This document shows positions 9,161 to 17,987 of a stretch of DNA of 64,000 nt, in pieces. The notes under the pieces are model-generated. The model did not search any database. It saw only the letters and a program-made list of their open reading frames with translations, and was not told where the DNA came from. Position 1 is the first letter of the stretch. Each line of letters opens with the position of its first letter. This DNA comes from Myxococcales bacterium (lineage in GTDB: Bacteria > Myxococcota_A > Bradymonadia > UBA7976 > UBA1532): the NCBI GenBank assembly GCA_020633465.1, contig JACKDN010000005.1, forward strand, positions 248,001 through 312,000, written 5' to 3'. A program made the position numbers and the translations under genes.

Positions 9161-11766
9161 ATGCGCTACGGGTTGAGCGTGGTGGCCGGGTTCGCGTTGT
9201 CGCTCAGCGGCTGCCTCGGCGGCGGAGGCGGGGGCGGCGGCACGGGCTGCGTGCAGAACCAGACCATCGAGTGTGCCTGCCCCGGCGGCGGCCGGAGCAC
9301 TCAGACCTGCACGTCCGAGGGCGTCTTCGGTGCCTGTGAGTGCGGGGGGCGGCGCGGACGCCGGGCCCGGCGCGGGCGGCCAGCCAGGCGCGGGCGGTCA
9401 GCCGGGCATGGGCGGTGAGCCCGGCGCGGGCAGTCAGCCAGGCGCAGGCGGTGAGCCGGGCATGGGTGTGCCAGCCCGGCGCCGGCGGTGAGCCAGGCGT
9501 CGGCGGTGAGCCCGGCGCCGGCGGTGAGCCCGGCGCCGGCGGTGAGCCTGGCGCCGGCGGTGAGCCAGGCGCCGGCGGTGAGCCCGGCGCCGGCGGCCAG
9601 CCCGGTATGGGCGGCGGCCAGCGCCGGCATGGGCGGCGAGCCCCGGCATGGGCGGCGAGCCCGGCATGGGCGGCGAGCCAGGCGCTGGCGCGGTGAGCCG
9701 GGCGCTGGCGGTGAGCCCGGCGCTGGCGGTGAGCCAGCGCCGGCGGTGAACCAGGCGCTGGCGGTGCGCCCGGCGCTGGCGGTGAGCCCGGCGCCGGCAG
9801 TGAGCCCAGCGCCGGCGGCGAGCCCGGCATGGGCGGCGAGCCCGGTATGGGCGGCGAGCCCGGCATGGGCGGCGAGCCCGGCATGGGCGGCGAGCCCGGC
9901 ATGGGCGGCGAGCCCGGCATGGGCGGCGAGCCCGGCATGGGCGGCGAGCCCGGCATGGGCGGCGCGCCCCCGGCCTTCGTCTGCGACGGCGCCGAGATCC
10001 CGCACCTGATGGGCGAGGACGACGTCTTCGACGACGAGAACCGCTTCGCCCGCCCGGTCGACGGGCCGGCCACCCTGCGCTTCGCCGCCCCCTGCGGCGA
10101 GAACGCCCGCTCGGCGCTCTACGCCTTCCGCGCGCGCGACGCCGGCTTCTACCTCTTCAACACCACGAGCCCCACCACCGACTTCGATCCGGTCCTCTTC
10201 GCCGCCGTGGGCTGCCCGGGCGTGTCCGACGCGCTCGGCTGCGACGACGACAGCGTCGGCCTGGGACCAGAGCTGGGCGTGCACCTCGAGGCGGACGAGC
10301 AGATCGTCGTCGGCCTCGCCGCGTTCGGCGCCGGCGCGGGCATCGGCCAGACCGACCTGGGCGTGCGCTACTTCGCCTACGCCGGCGTCGGCCAGCCCTG
10401 CGGCGGCGGCGACAACCCCTCGTGCGCGCCCGATCAGCGCTGCGTCTTCGTCGCCCCGGAGAGCGACGACGCCACCTGCGCCGTCGACGCCCCGCCCGTG
10501 CTGACCGGCGGCCGCGCCTTCCGCGACGGCGACGACGTGCTCGCCCTGCGCATCGAGGGCACCGATCCCACCCGCGACGCCCTGAACCTGGCCATGGAGC
10601 TGCTCGACGGCGGCGAGCCCATCGTCGTCGACGCCGAGACGGGGCAGACCGACCTGTTCGGCGAGTTCTTCGAGCCCATCGGCCGCATGGCCGTCTTCGT
10701 CGCCCACACGCGCCTGGCCGGCCTGGCCAGCTTCCCCGAGGCCGACGGCGTGCGCGTGCGCGTCATCGACGAGCTGGGCAACGAGAGCGCGCCCCTCGAC
10801 CTGCCCATCGCGCCCATCCCGGAGGTCGGCGCGGGCGCGCCCTGCGATCGCTTCGGCGTCAGCAACCTCTGCCCCGGCGAGCAGGGCTGCTTCGGCCGCC
10901 GCGGCTTCGAGCGCTGCATGGATCTGGGGGCCCCGGTGATCACCGAGGCCCGCTTCGCCATCAACGTCGAGGCCCAGAGCATCGGCTTCGAGATCAGCGG
11001 CCAGCACCCGAACGCCCAGATCATCCAGGTCGCCTTCGCCCTCGGCGACGCCAACGGCAACCCGGTGCGCATCCTGGGCAACGACGCGGTCGGCGTCGAT
11101 CCCGGCGAGGCCACCTACGCCGCCGACGGCACCTTCCACCTGCGCGCGTCCTACCTCCTGCCCGAGGGCGTGGCCGAGCGCGCCGCCGAGGTCCGCTTCG
11201 TGCTGGTGGGGGTGGGCGAGACCGAGTCCGAGCTGGGCGAGCGCGACATCGAGGCGCCCGCGCCGGCGGCCGCGGGCGGGGCGTGCGATCCCCTCGCGGC
11301 GCTCGACGTCTGCCCCGCGGGCCGGCGGTGCGATCCCGAAGACGCGCGCTGCGTCGCCGAGGATCTCACCTGCCCGCCGGACACCCCGGTGACCGCCATC
11401 GACACCCGCCGGGCTGGCGTCGGCCGCTGGCGGGTCACCGGCAACGCGTTCGCCGTGCCCGGGCGCGCCGGCGGCACCTGCGGCGGCGGCGCCGGCGGCG
11501 TCGTGCTGTCCTTCACCGCGCCCGCCGCGGGCACCTACCGCGCCACCCTCGACCTCGGCTACGAGGGCGTCGTCATCGTGCGCCGGGGCTGCCGCCTGAC
11601 GCTGCCGTCGGACGAGATCGCCTGCGCCATCGGGGCCGAGCAGACCCTGGATCTCGACCTCGGGGCCGGCGAGACGCGCTGGATCATCCTCGAGGCTCAG
11701 CAGCCGGCCGAGGGCGCCAAGGTCGACCTCGGCGCCTACGACGTGACCGTCGAACGGCTGCCGTGA
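9161..11766 (+). CDS. Lipoprotein with collagen-like GMGGEP stalk and Cys-rich C-terminal domains; frame broken in the repeats
   Basis: It starts MRYGLSVVAGFALSLSGC (lipobox Cys) after a GGAGG at 9151, followed by a poly-Gly run and a Cys-rich segment. A Gly-Pro-rich stalk of six-residue units (G-x-G-G-E/Q-P) spans about 9375-9966. The coding frame changes at least six times there, from frame 2 at the start to frame 1 at the end. Downstream the frame is clean: ~600 residues with a pre-peptidase-like beta domain (FNTTSPTTDFDPVLFA), a long beta-sandwich region, Cys pairs (CGGGDNPSCAPDQRC) and a second beta domain at the end. It is probably displayed on the cell surface on a flexible stalk. An in-frame ATG near 9829 would give a shorter protein without signal peptide. 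Confidence 0.6.
9375..9966 (+). repeat. 18-bp tandem repeat encoding G-x-G-G-E/Q-P units
   Basis: About 30 units of an 18-bp repeat. The left two thirds use variants GAGGEP/GAGGQP with synonymous differences. The right end (about 9829-9966) has seven to eight near-identical GMGGEP units. Unit length stays 18 bp except at about six places where one base is gained or lost (near 9345, 9470, 9615, 9640, 9690, 9740). Confidence 0.9.
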
Positions 11767-11913
11767 CGCGCCGCATCGAACGGAGTACAGTCCCCGCGAT
11801 GCGCCTCCGTCTCCCCGCACCGATCGGGTCAGCGTCCCCCTGACGCGGGGCCGGGTCGGCGCGCACTCGAAGACCGTCGACCCCACCGCGCGCCCGTCGC
11901 ATTGGAGTCCGAC

Positions 11914-13959
11914 GTGTCCGAGCCCGCCGCCGCCGACCCCCCCGCCCCCCGGTTCCTGCCCCGCGGCGCCGTCCTGCCGGTCGCCCTGGCCTTCCCCGCG
12001 GCGTTCCTCGCGCTGATCGCCGTCCCGCGCGTCCACGGCAACCCGACCCTGTGGATCACCTTCACCGTGATCGGCGTCGGTCTGGCCGGCTGGATGCTGC
12101 TGCAGGCCCGCGCCAGCGACCGCCCGCTCGAGATCGTCTGGCGCCCCCGCGCCCCGCACTACGTGCAGATGGTGGTGCAGAGCGCCATCTACACCTACTG
12201 GGCCCTGCACTGGGACGCCGTCGTGGCGCAGGTGCCGCTGATCCTGGCGCAGGTGCTCTTCGGCTACATGATGGACATCGGGCTGTCCTGGCGGCGCTAC
12301 AAGCGCTACCGCCTGGGCTTCGGCCCCTGGCCCATCACCTTCAGCACCAACTTCTTCCTCTGGTTCCGCGACGACCTGTTCTACCTGCAGTTCGCGATGA
12401 TGGCCCTCGCCTACCTGTCGCGGGAGCTGCTGCAGTGGAAGCGCGAGGGCCAGACCTCGCACATCTTCAACCCCTCGGGCTTCGGCCTCAGCATCGCCTC
12501 GGTCGCCCTCATCGCCGGCGGCTGGTCGGACTACACCTGGGGCAACGAGGTGTCGATCGCCCTCGGCAACCCGCCCCACTGCTACGAGGTCATCTTCTTC
12601 GCCGGCGTCATCGTGCAGCTGTTCTTCCCGGTGGTGCTGGTCACGAGCACCGCGGTCGTCACCTGCGTTCTCGCCGGCGTCGTCTACACCGCCGCCACCG
12701 GCGACTTCATGTTCGTCGACACGGCCATCCCCATCGCGCCCTTCCTGGGCATGACCCTGCTGGTGACCGATCCGGTCAGCTCGCCGCGCTCGAACGTCGG
12801 CCGCGTCCTGTTCGGCGCGCTGTACGGGCTGAGCATCTTCGTGCTCTACGACCTGCTCAAGGACGCCAGCCAGGGCGGCCCCAACCTCACCTTCTTCGAC
12901 AAGCTGCTCTTCCTGCCGGTGCTGAACCTGCTGGCGCGGCCCATCGACGCGCTGACGAAGGATCTGTCGTTCCAGCTCGGGGCCCGCCGGCTCGGGCAGC
13001 GCAAGGCCAACCTGATCCACGTCGCGGTGTGGGTGGCGGCCTTCTTCGCGGTGCGCCCGCGCCTGGTGGATCACCCCGGGCGCCACCCCTCGCATTGGCA
13101 GCCCCTCTGCGCGGCCGGCGACGCCGTGGCCTGCGACAACCTGGCGTGGATGTACCGGCGGGCCTGCGAGGGCGGCGTCGCCGAGGCGTGCCACAACCTG
13201 GGCGCGATGGCCGAGGCGGGCGAGGGGCGCCCGGCGGACGCCGCGGTGGCGGCGGCGGGCTACGAGCGCGCCTGCCGCGGCGGGGCCTCGCGCGGGTGCA
13301 CGGCGCTCGGCGTGCTGTACACCCACGGCCGCGGCGTCGAGCAGGACGACGTGAAGGCCGCGGCCCTGTACGCGCGGGCGTGCGCGGAGGACGACGCCCA
13401 CGGCTGCTACCTGCTGGGCGTCGCGACCGCGCAGGGTCTGGGGCGCGCGCGCGATCCGGCCGCCGCCGCGGCGCTGTTCGAGCGCGCCTGCGCCTCGGGC
13501 GACGCCGACGGCTGCCGCGAGCACGCCGTCGTCTTGCTGGCGACCACCCCGGCGGCCGGGCGCGCGGCCCTCGAGCCGGTGTGCGCCGAGGGCGACAGCG
13601 TGGCCTGCGATCACCTGGCGGTGGCGTTGTTGAGCGGCCGCGGCGGCCCCCCGGACCCCGCGCGCGCCGTCGAGCTGCTCCGCACCGGCTGCGAGCGGCG
13701 CGGCCTGCCCCAGGCCTGCATCCACCTGGCGGCGCTGGAGCGCGAGGGGCGGTTCGTCCCGAAGGACGAGGCGCGCGCGGCCGCGCGGCTGGCGACGGCC
13801 TGCGAGGCCGGCCACGCGGTGGCCTGCGCCGATCTGGCCACCATGCACGGGCGCGGGGACGGCGTGCCTCGCGACGAGGCGAAGGCGCGGGGGCTGATGC
13901 AGCGGGCCTGCGATCTGGGCCTGCCCGTCGCGTGCGCCCGCTCGAAGGCGATGCCCTGA
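11914..13959 (+). CDS. NqrB/RnfD-like multi-pass membrane protein fused to Cys-containing Sel1 repeats
   Basis: A 681-residue protein. Residues ~20-390 contain about eight to ten hydrophobic helices. A HIFNPSGFGLSI segment and a LVTDPVSSPRSNVGRVLFGALYG segment resemble the conserved blocks of the NqrB/RnfD superfamily (including UnbU-like proteins of enediyne clusters). Residues ~410-680 are tandem Sel1/TPR-like repeats with paired Cys (AGDAVACDNLAW, ACRGGASRGCTALGVLYTHGRGV and so on), like the Hcp-type disulfide-linked repeats, hence probably periplasmic. GTG at 11914 has GGAG six bases upstream; a TTG at 11902 is less likely. It ends 5 bp before the convergent lipoprotein gene. Whether flavin is bound is unknown. 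Confidence 0.75.
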   Translation: MSEPAAADPPAPRFLPRGAVLPVALAFPAAFLALIAVPRVHGNPTLWITFTVIGVGLAGWMLLQARASDRPLEIVWRPRAPHYVQMVVQSAIYTYWALHWDAVVAQVPLILAQVLFGYMMDIGLSWRRYKRYRLGFGPWPITFSTNFFLWFRDDLFYLQFAMMALAYLSRELLQWKREGQTSHIFNPSGFGLSIASVALIAGGWSDYTWGNEVSIALGNPPHCYEVIFFAGVIVQLFFPVVLVTSTAVVTCVLAGVVYTAATGDFMFVDTAIPIAPFLGMTLLVTDPVSSPRSNVGRVLFGALYGLSIFVLYDLLKDASQGGPNLTFFDKLLFLPVLNLLARPIDALTKDLSFQLGARRLGQRKANLIHVAVWVAAFFAVRPRLVDHPGRHPSHWQPLCAAGDAVACDNLAWMYRRACEGGVAEACHNLGAMAEAGEGRPADAAVAAAGYERACRGGASRGCTALGVLYTHGRGVEQDDVKAAALYARACAEDDAHGCYLLGVATAQGLGRARDPAAAAALFERACASGDADGCREHAVVLLATTPAAGRAALEPVCAEGDSVACDHLAVALLSGRGGPPDPARAVELLRTGCERRGLPQACIHLAALEREGRFVPKDEARAAARLATACEAGHAVACADLATMHGRGDGVPRDEAKARGLMQRACDLGLPVACARSKAMP

Positions 13960-13964
13960 TCCGG

Positions 13965-14810
13965 TCAGGGCGCGACGATCTGCGCCGGGCCCGCCTCGGC
14001 GAGGGCCGGCGCCTCGCGCGTCGGCGCCGCCGCCACCGCCTCGTCCTTCTTCTCGGGGCGCGCCGCCGCCAGCCGTCGCATCTGGCCCACCACCTGATCG
14101 GCCAGCGAGCGCGTCGCGTCGTCGAGCAGCTTCTCCTGCATCCGCCGCAGCTTGACGTCGTTGTGCCACACGGTGTGGTCGGCCTCGTCGTGCACCCGCT
14201 CGAACACGGTGAACAGCAGCGTGCCGGTCTTCACGTCGAACAACGTGGCCTCGAGCACGCCGGCGCTCTCGATCGTCTGGCTGGGCACGAACAGGCCGCC
14301 GATGATCGTCATGTAGGCCCAGCCCCAGCCGTTGACGCGGCTGCGGTCGACGAAGCGGTGCCGGTACAGCAGCAGGTACTCCGAGCGATAGCGCGTGGCC
14401 AGCTCGCGCAGGCCGGCGATGCTGCGCGTGCCGGGCCAGTCGGTCGTGACCTCGCTGACCACCTCGAACAGGCCGGTCGACGTCAGCTCGTCGTTCAGGC
14501 GCCCGGTGACGCGGGTGAGCGGCACGTCCTGGTCGAGCTCGTAGCGCGTGGCCACCGGCACGATGCCGAGCCGCGCCCCCTCCTCGAGGAACACCGGCGA
14601 GGCGAGGATCTCGCGCATCGCCTGCTCGCTGACGGTGCCCATGCGGTCCTGCTGGAAGTGGTTCTTCTGCAGCGGCGCGGGCGGCGCGTCGGCGAGGGCC
14701 ATCGGCTTCATCGAGGCCTCGAGCGGGGCGCGCTGCGCGGCGCCGCAGGCCGTGGCGAGCAGGGCGAGGGCCGCGAGCGGCGCGAGACGGAGCGGAGCGA
14801 TGCGGTTCAT
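13965..14810 (-). CDS. Putative lipoprotein, rhombotarget-like
   Basis: A 281-residue exported protein with a signal peptide ending LLATAC (imperfect lipobox, so lipidation is not certain). The middle contains LRELATRYRSEYLLLYRHRF, then NGWGWAYMTIIGGLFVPSQTIESAG and LEATLFDVKTGTLLFTVFERV. This layout, as I remember it, resembles the rhombotarget lipoprotein family, although no rhombosortase is seen in the window. The C-terminus is an Ala/Pro-rich low-complexity tail. It converges on the NqrB-Sel1 gene and is not clearly in an operon. The function is unknown. Confidence 0.65.
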   Translation of the reverse strand: MNRIAPLRLAPLAALALLATACGAAQRAPLEASMKPMALADAPPAPLQKNHFQQDRMGTVSEQAMREILASPVFLEEGARLGIVPVATRYELDQDVPLTRVTGRLNDELTSTGLFEVVSEVTTDWPGTRSIAGLRELATRYRSEYLLLYRHRFVDRSRVNGWGWAYMTIIGGLFVPSQTIESAGVLEATLFDVKTGTLLFTVFERVHDEADHTVWHNDVKLRRMQEKLLDDATRSLADQVVGQMRRLAAARPEKKDEAVAAAPTREAPALAEAGPAQIVAP

Positions 14811-14908
14811 GGAAACCCCCTGAGCGTCGTGTTGTCGGGACGCTCACAGGATGCCGCCGCCGCGCGCGGCGGGCGTCACGGGGGTCTCACCCGTCGGTCA
14901 CGATCCGG

Positions 14909-15868
14909 TCATGACGAGAAGCGCCCGCGATCGTGGGGCGCGTCGAGATCCAGGATCGGCCCCAGGGGCACGAGGCGCTTGGGGTTGATGCTGGGGTGGC
15001 TCTGGTAGTAGTGCCGCTTGATGTGGTCGAGGTTGCACGTGGCCGCGACCCCGGGCACCTGATAGAGGGCGCGCAGGTAGTTCGACAGGTTGGGGTAGTC
15101 GGCGATGCGGCGCAGGTTGCACTTGAAGTGGGTCGCGTAGACGGGATCGAAGCGCAGCAGCGTCGTGAAGAGGCACCAGTCGGCCTCGCTGATGCGGTCA
15201 CCGCAGACGTAGGGCTGGCGCGACAGCACGTCCTCCCAGTGATCGAGCGCGGCGAAGAGGCCGGTGACCGCCTCGGCGTGCGCGGCCTGCGTCCCCGCGA
15301 AGCCCGCGCGGTAGACGCCGTTGTTGATCGGCTCGTAGATGGCGTCGATGGCGGCGTCGATCGCGTCGCCCCGGGCCGCGTCGTAGAAGCCGGGCGCCGT
15401 CGCGAGGCGGTCGAAGGCGGTGTCGAGCTGGCGGATGATCTCGCGCGACTCGTTGTTGACGATGGTGCCCGCCACCTTGTCCCACAGCACAGGCACGGTG
15501 ACCCGGCCCGTGTAGGTCGGATCGGCCTTGGCGTACACCTCGCGCAGGTAGCGGGCGCCATGGACGCTGTCGGGCACGACGTCCGGATCGTGCTCGAAGG
15601 TCCAGCCCTCGGCGCCCATGTACGGGTGCACGACCGAGAGCGAGATGGCCTCGTCGAGGCCACGCAGGGCGCGGACGATCAGCGTCCGGTGTGCCCACGG
15701 GCAGGCGTAGGAGACGTACAGATGGTAGCGCCCGGCCTCGAGGGGGTGGGCCGCGTCGGGGCGATCCTCGACGCGGCCGTGGAAGGTGGTCGGATCGCGC
15801 TCGAAGCGCCCCGCGTCGTCGTGCGCGTAGTCCTCGTCGCGCCAGACACCGTCGATCATCATGCCCAT
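14909..15868 (-). CDS. Glutathione S-transferase, glutathionyl-hydroquinone reductase type
   Basis: A 319-residue GST of the YqjG/ECM4 branch. The diagnostic CPWAHR motif, carrying the catalytic Cys rather than Tyr/Ser, is in a thioredoxin-fold N-terminal half (residues ~1-150, with VTVPVLWDK and NNESREIIR as the glutathione-binding Ser/Glu region). The C-terminal all-helical half contains EADWCLFTTLLRFDPVYATHFKCN and YPNLSNYLRALYQ. These enzymes use glutathione to reduce glutathionyl-hydroquinones in the cytosol. AGGAGG lies five bases upstream of the chosen ATG; an upstream in-frame start at 15892 is less likely. Transcribed divergently from the sensor kinase at 16037. Confidence 0.92.
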   Translation of the reverse strand: MGMMIDGVWRDEDYAHDDAGRFERDPTTFHGRVEDRPDAAHPLEAGRYHLYVSYACPWAHRTLIVRALRGLDEAISLSVVHPYMGAEGWTFEHDPDVVPDSVHGARYLREVYAKADPTYTGRVTVPVLWDKVAGTIVNNESREIIRQLDTAFDRLATAPGFYDAARGDAIDAAIDAIYEPINNGVYRAGFAGTQAAHAEAVTGLFAALDHWEDVLSRQPYVCGDRISEADWCLFTTLLRFDPVYATHFKCNLRRIADYPNLSNYLRALYQVPGVAATCNLDHIKRHYYQSHPSINPKRLVPLGPILDLDAPHDRGRFSS

Positions 15869-16036
15869 GTCGGCCTCCTGCGGTACGGCCAACGGACACG
15901 CCGCGCGCGCCGCCGGATTCGGTCAACGGACCGTATCCCCTGGGAAACGACGCGGAACACTTGCGCGGTGCCAGAGGATGCGTTTGGCTGCTGTCGGGCG
16001 CCGCAGACTTCGGGCAACCCGCGGCGAATGTGACTG

Positions 16037-17587
16037 ATGACGTCTTCGACGACACGCGTCCTGCTGGTGGAAGACAGCCGCGCCGACGCGCGGCTGATGG
16101 AGCTCGCGCTCGCGCGCGCCGCCGACATGGACTTCGGTATCACCACCGTGCGCACGCTGGCCGAAGCCTCGGCCGCCCTCGAGCATCCTCGGTTCGACGC
16201 CGTCCTGCTCGACCTGTCCCTGCCGGACGGCCAGGGCATCCCCCTCGTCGAGCACGCCGTTCACCTCGCCGGCCGCTTGCCGGTGGTCGTGATGACCGGG
16301 CTCGACGACGACGACGTGGGGCGGCGCGCCATCGCCGCCGGCGCGCAGGACTACCTGGTCAAGGGCGAGCTGGACGGCCGGGCGGTGGGGCGCGCGCTGC
16401 ACCGGGCCATCGATCGGCAGCGCATGACCCTCGAGCTGGCCGAGCACCGCCAGCTGCTGCAGTCGGTGCTCGCCTCGACGGCGGACGCCGTGGTCGTGGT
16501 CGACCCCGAGGGCAACGTCACCCTGGCCAACCCGGCCGCGCACACCCTGCTCGGCCCCGCCCTGCTCGGCGACGCGACCGAGACGATGGACGGCTGGTAC
16601 CTGGCCGACGCGCAGACGCCGTGCCCGGGCGAGCAGAGCCCCTTCACCCACGCCGCGCGCGGGCAGAGCGTCGACGGCGAGATGATGTACGTCGAGCACG
16701 ACGGGCGCGCGCGCTGGTTGAGCGCCAACGTGCGCCCCCTGACGCTGGACGGCGCGCCGGCGGGGGGCGTCGTGGCCCTGCGCGACGTCACCGAGGCGCG
16801 GGTGGCCGACGCGCAGGTCGCCACCCTCAACGCCGAGCTGCACCAGCAGGTGGCCGAGCGCTCGCGGGCGCTGCTCGCGGCCGAGACGGCCAGCCGCCTC
16901 AAGCAGCAGTTCCTCGACGTCGTCTCGCACGAGCTGCGCACGCCGCTGACCCCCATCCTGGGCTACGCGCGGCTGCTGTTGAGGCGCCCGGCGACCCTCG
17001 AGGCGGGCACCCGGGACGCGCTCGAGGAGATCCTGGCCGCGGGGCAGCGGCTGAAGTCGGTGGTCGAGCGCATCCTCGACTTCCGCGCGCTCCGCGCGCA
17101 GGGCGTGACCGCCGTGCCCGAGGCGTGCGACCTGCGCGGGCTGCTCGATCGGGCGCTGGGCACCGCGCGGCAGGTCGAGGGCGTCACCCTCGTGCTGACC
17201 GTCGCGCCGGCCGTCCCCACGACGCTGTGGATCGATCCGGAGCTGGTGCTGCAGGTCGTCGCGGCCCTGGTCGACAACGCCGTCCGCTACACCCCCGAGG
17301 GCCAGGTGACGGTCGGCGCCGACTGGGAGGCCGACGGGGGGCGGCTGACCATCGAGGTCGCCGATCCCGGCGTGGGCATCGATCCCGCCCACCTGCCGCA
17401 CATCTTCGACGCCTTCTACCAGGCCGAGCCGGCCCTCACGCGCGCGCGCGGCGGGCTGGGCCTGGGCCTGGCGCACGCGCGCTACCTCGCCGAGGCGATG
17501 GAGGGCCGCCTGACGGTCGAGAGCACCCCGGGTGTCGGCTCGCGCTTCCTGTTGGGGGTGCCGGCCCACGAAAGAGATGGACCATGA
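16037..17587 (+). CDS. Hybrid sensor kinase: receiver - PAS - HisKA - HATPase
   Basis: A 516-residue cytosolic kinase with no membrane segment. The order is a receiver domain (~5-125, phospho-acceptor Asp59 in LLDLSLPDG, Lys in DYLVKG), a PAS-like domain (~135-260), a coiled linker, HisKA with His298 in VVSHELRTPLTPILG, and HATPase_c (N box DNAVRYTP, G1 DPGVGID, G2 GLGLGLAHA). An N-terminal receiver suggests that an upstream kinase controls this one. Its TGA overlaps the ATG of the next response regulator gene, so the two are translated together and probably form a pair. Confidence 0.95.
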   Translation: MTSSTTRVLLVEDSRADARLMELALARAADMDFGITTVRTLAEASAALEHPRFDAVLLDLSLPDGQGIPLVEHAVHLAGRLPVVVMTGLDDDDVGRRAIAAGAQDYLVKGELDGRAVGRALHRAIDRQRMTLELAEHRQLLQSVLASTADAVVVVDPEGNVTLANPAAHTLLGPALLGDATETMDGWYLADAQTPCPGEQSPFTHAARGQSVDGEMMYVEHDGRARWLSANVRPLTLDGAPAGGVVALRDVTEARVADAQVATLNAELHQQVAERSRALLAAETASRLKQQFLDVVSHELRTPLTPILGYARLLLRRPATLEAGTRDALEEILAAGQRLKSVVERILDFRALRAQGVTAVPEACDLRGLLDRALGTARQVEGVTLVLTVAPAVPTTLWIDPELVLQVVAALVDNAVRYTPEGQVTVGADWEADGGRLTIEVADPGVGIDPAHLPHIFDAFYQAEPALTRARGGLGLGLAHARYLAEAMEGRLTVESTPGVGSRFLLGVPAHERDGP

Positions 17588-17934
17588 CCGTCCTGGTGAT
17601 CGACGACGAGCGCAGCAACCGCGCCATCCTCCGCGCCGCCCTCGGCGCCTGGGGGTGCACGGTCGAGGCGTTCGAGCGAGCCGATGGGGCGATCGAGGCG
17701 GCGCCGCGCGTCGCCCCCGATCTGGTGCTGCTCGACTGGCGCCTGCCGGGCCTGGCGGGGGCCGACGCCGTGCGCGCGCTGCGCGCGTGCACCGACGCGC
17801 CGATCGTGATCGTCACCGCCTACGCCACGCCCGACCACCGCGCCGACATCGCCGCCGCCGAGCCCGACGGTGTGCTGACCAAGCCCTTCGACTTCGACGC
17901 GCTCGAGGCCCTCGTCGACCGCTACCGGCGTTGA
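17584..17934 (+). CDS. Single-domain response regulator
   Basis: A 116-residue CheY-like receiver domain with the acidic pair in LVIDDE, phospho-acceptor Asp51 (LLDWRLPG), the Thr in IVTAY and the Lys in LTKPFD. No output domain follows, so it acts by protein-protein contact or as a phosphate relay. It overlaps the hybrid kinase gene by 4 nt, which makes that kinase the obvious phosphodonor. Confidence 0.95.
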   Translation: MTVLVIDDERSNRAILRAALGAWGCTVEAFERADGAIEAAPRVAPDLVLLDWRLPGLAGADAVRALRACTDAPIVIVTAYATPDHRADIAAAEPDGVLTKPFDFDALEALVDRYRR

Positions 17935-17987
17935 CCCCCGCGGCGGCATCGGCGACGCTGGCGCCGTTCGCTGCTGCCGGGGTTGCC

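Noticed and set aside
9375..9966. CRISPR-like tandem repeats
   Set aside because: The units are contiguous 18-bp coding repeats with no spacers, inside a lipoprotein gene.
9301..14847. A very long minus-strand open frame (over 1800 codons) across several plus-strand genes
   Set aside because: It is Ala/Gly/Arg/His-rich without domains and mirrors the third-position GC bias of the plus-strand genes, which do show recognisable families.
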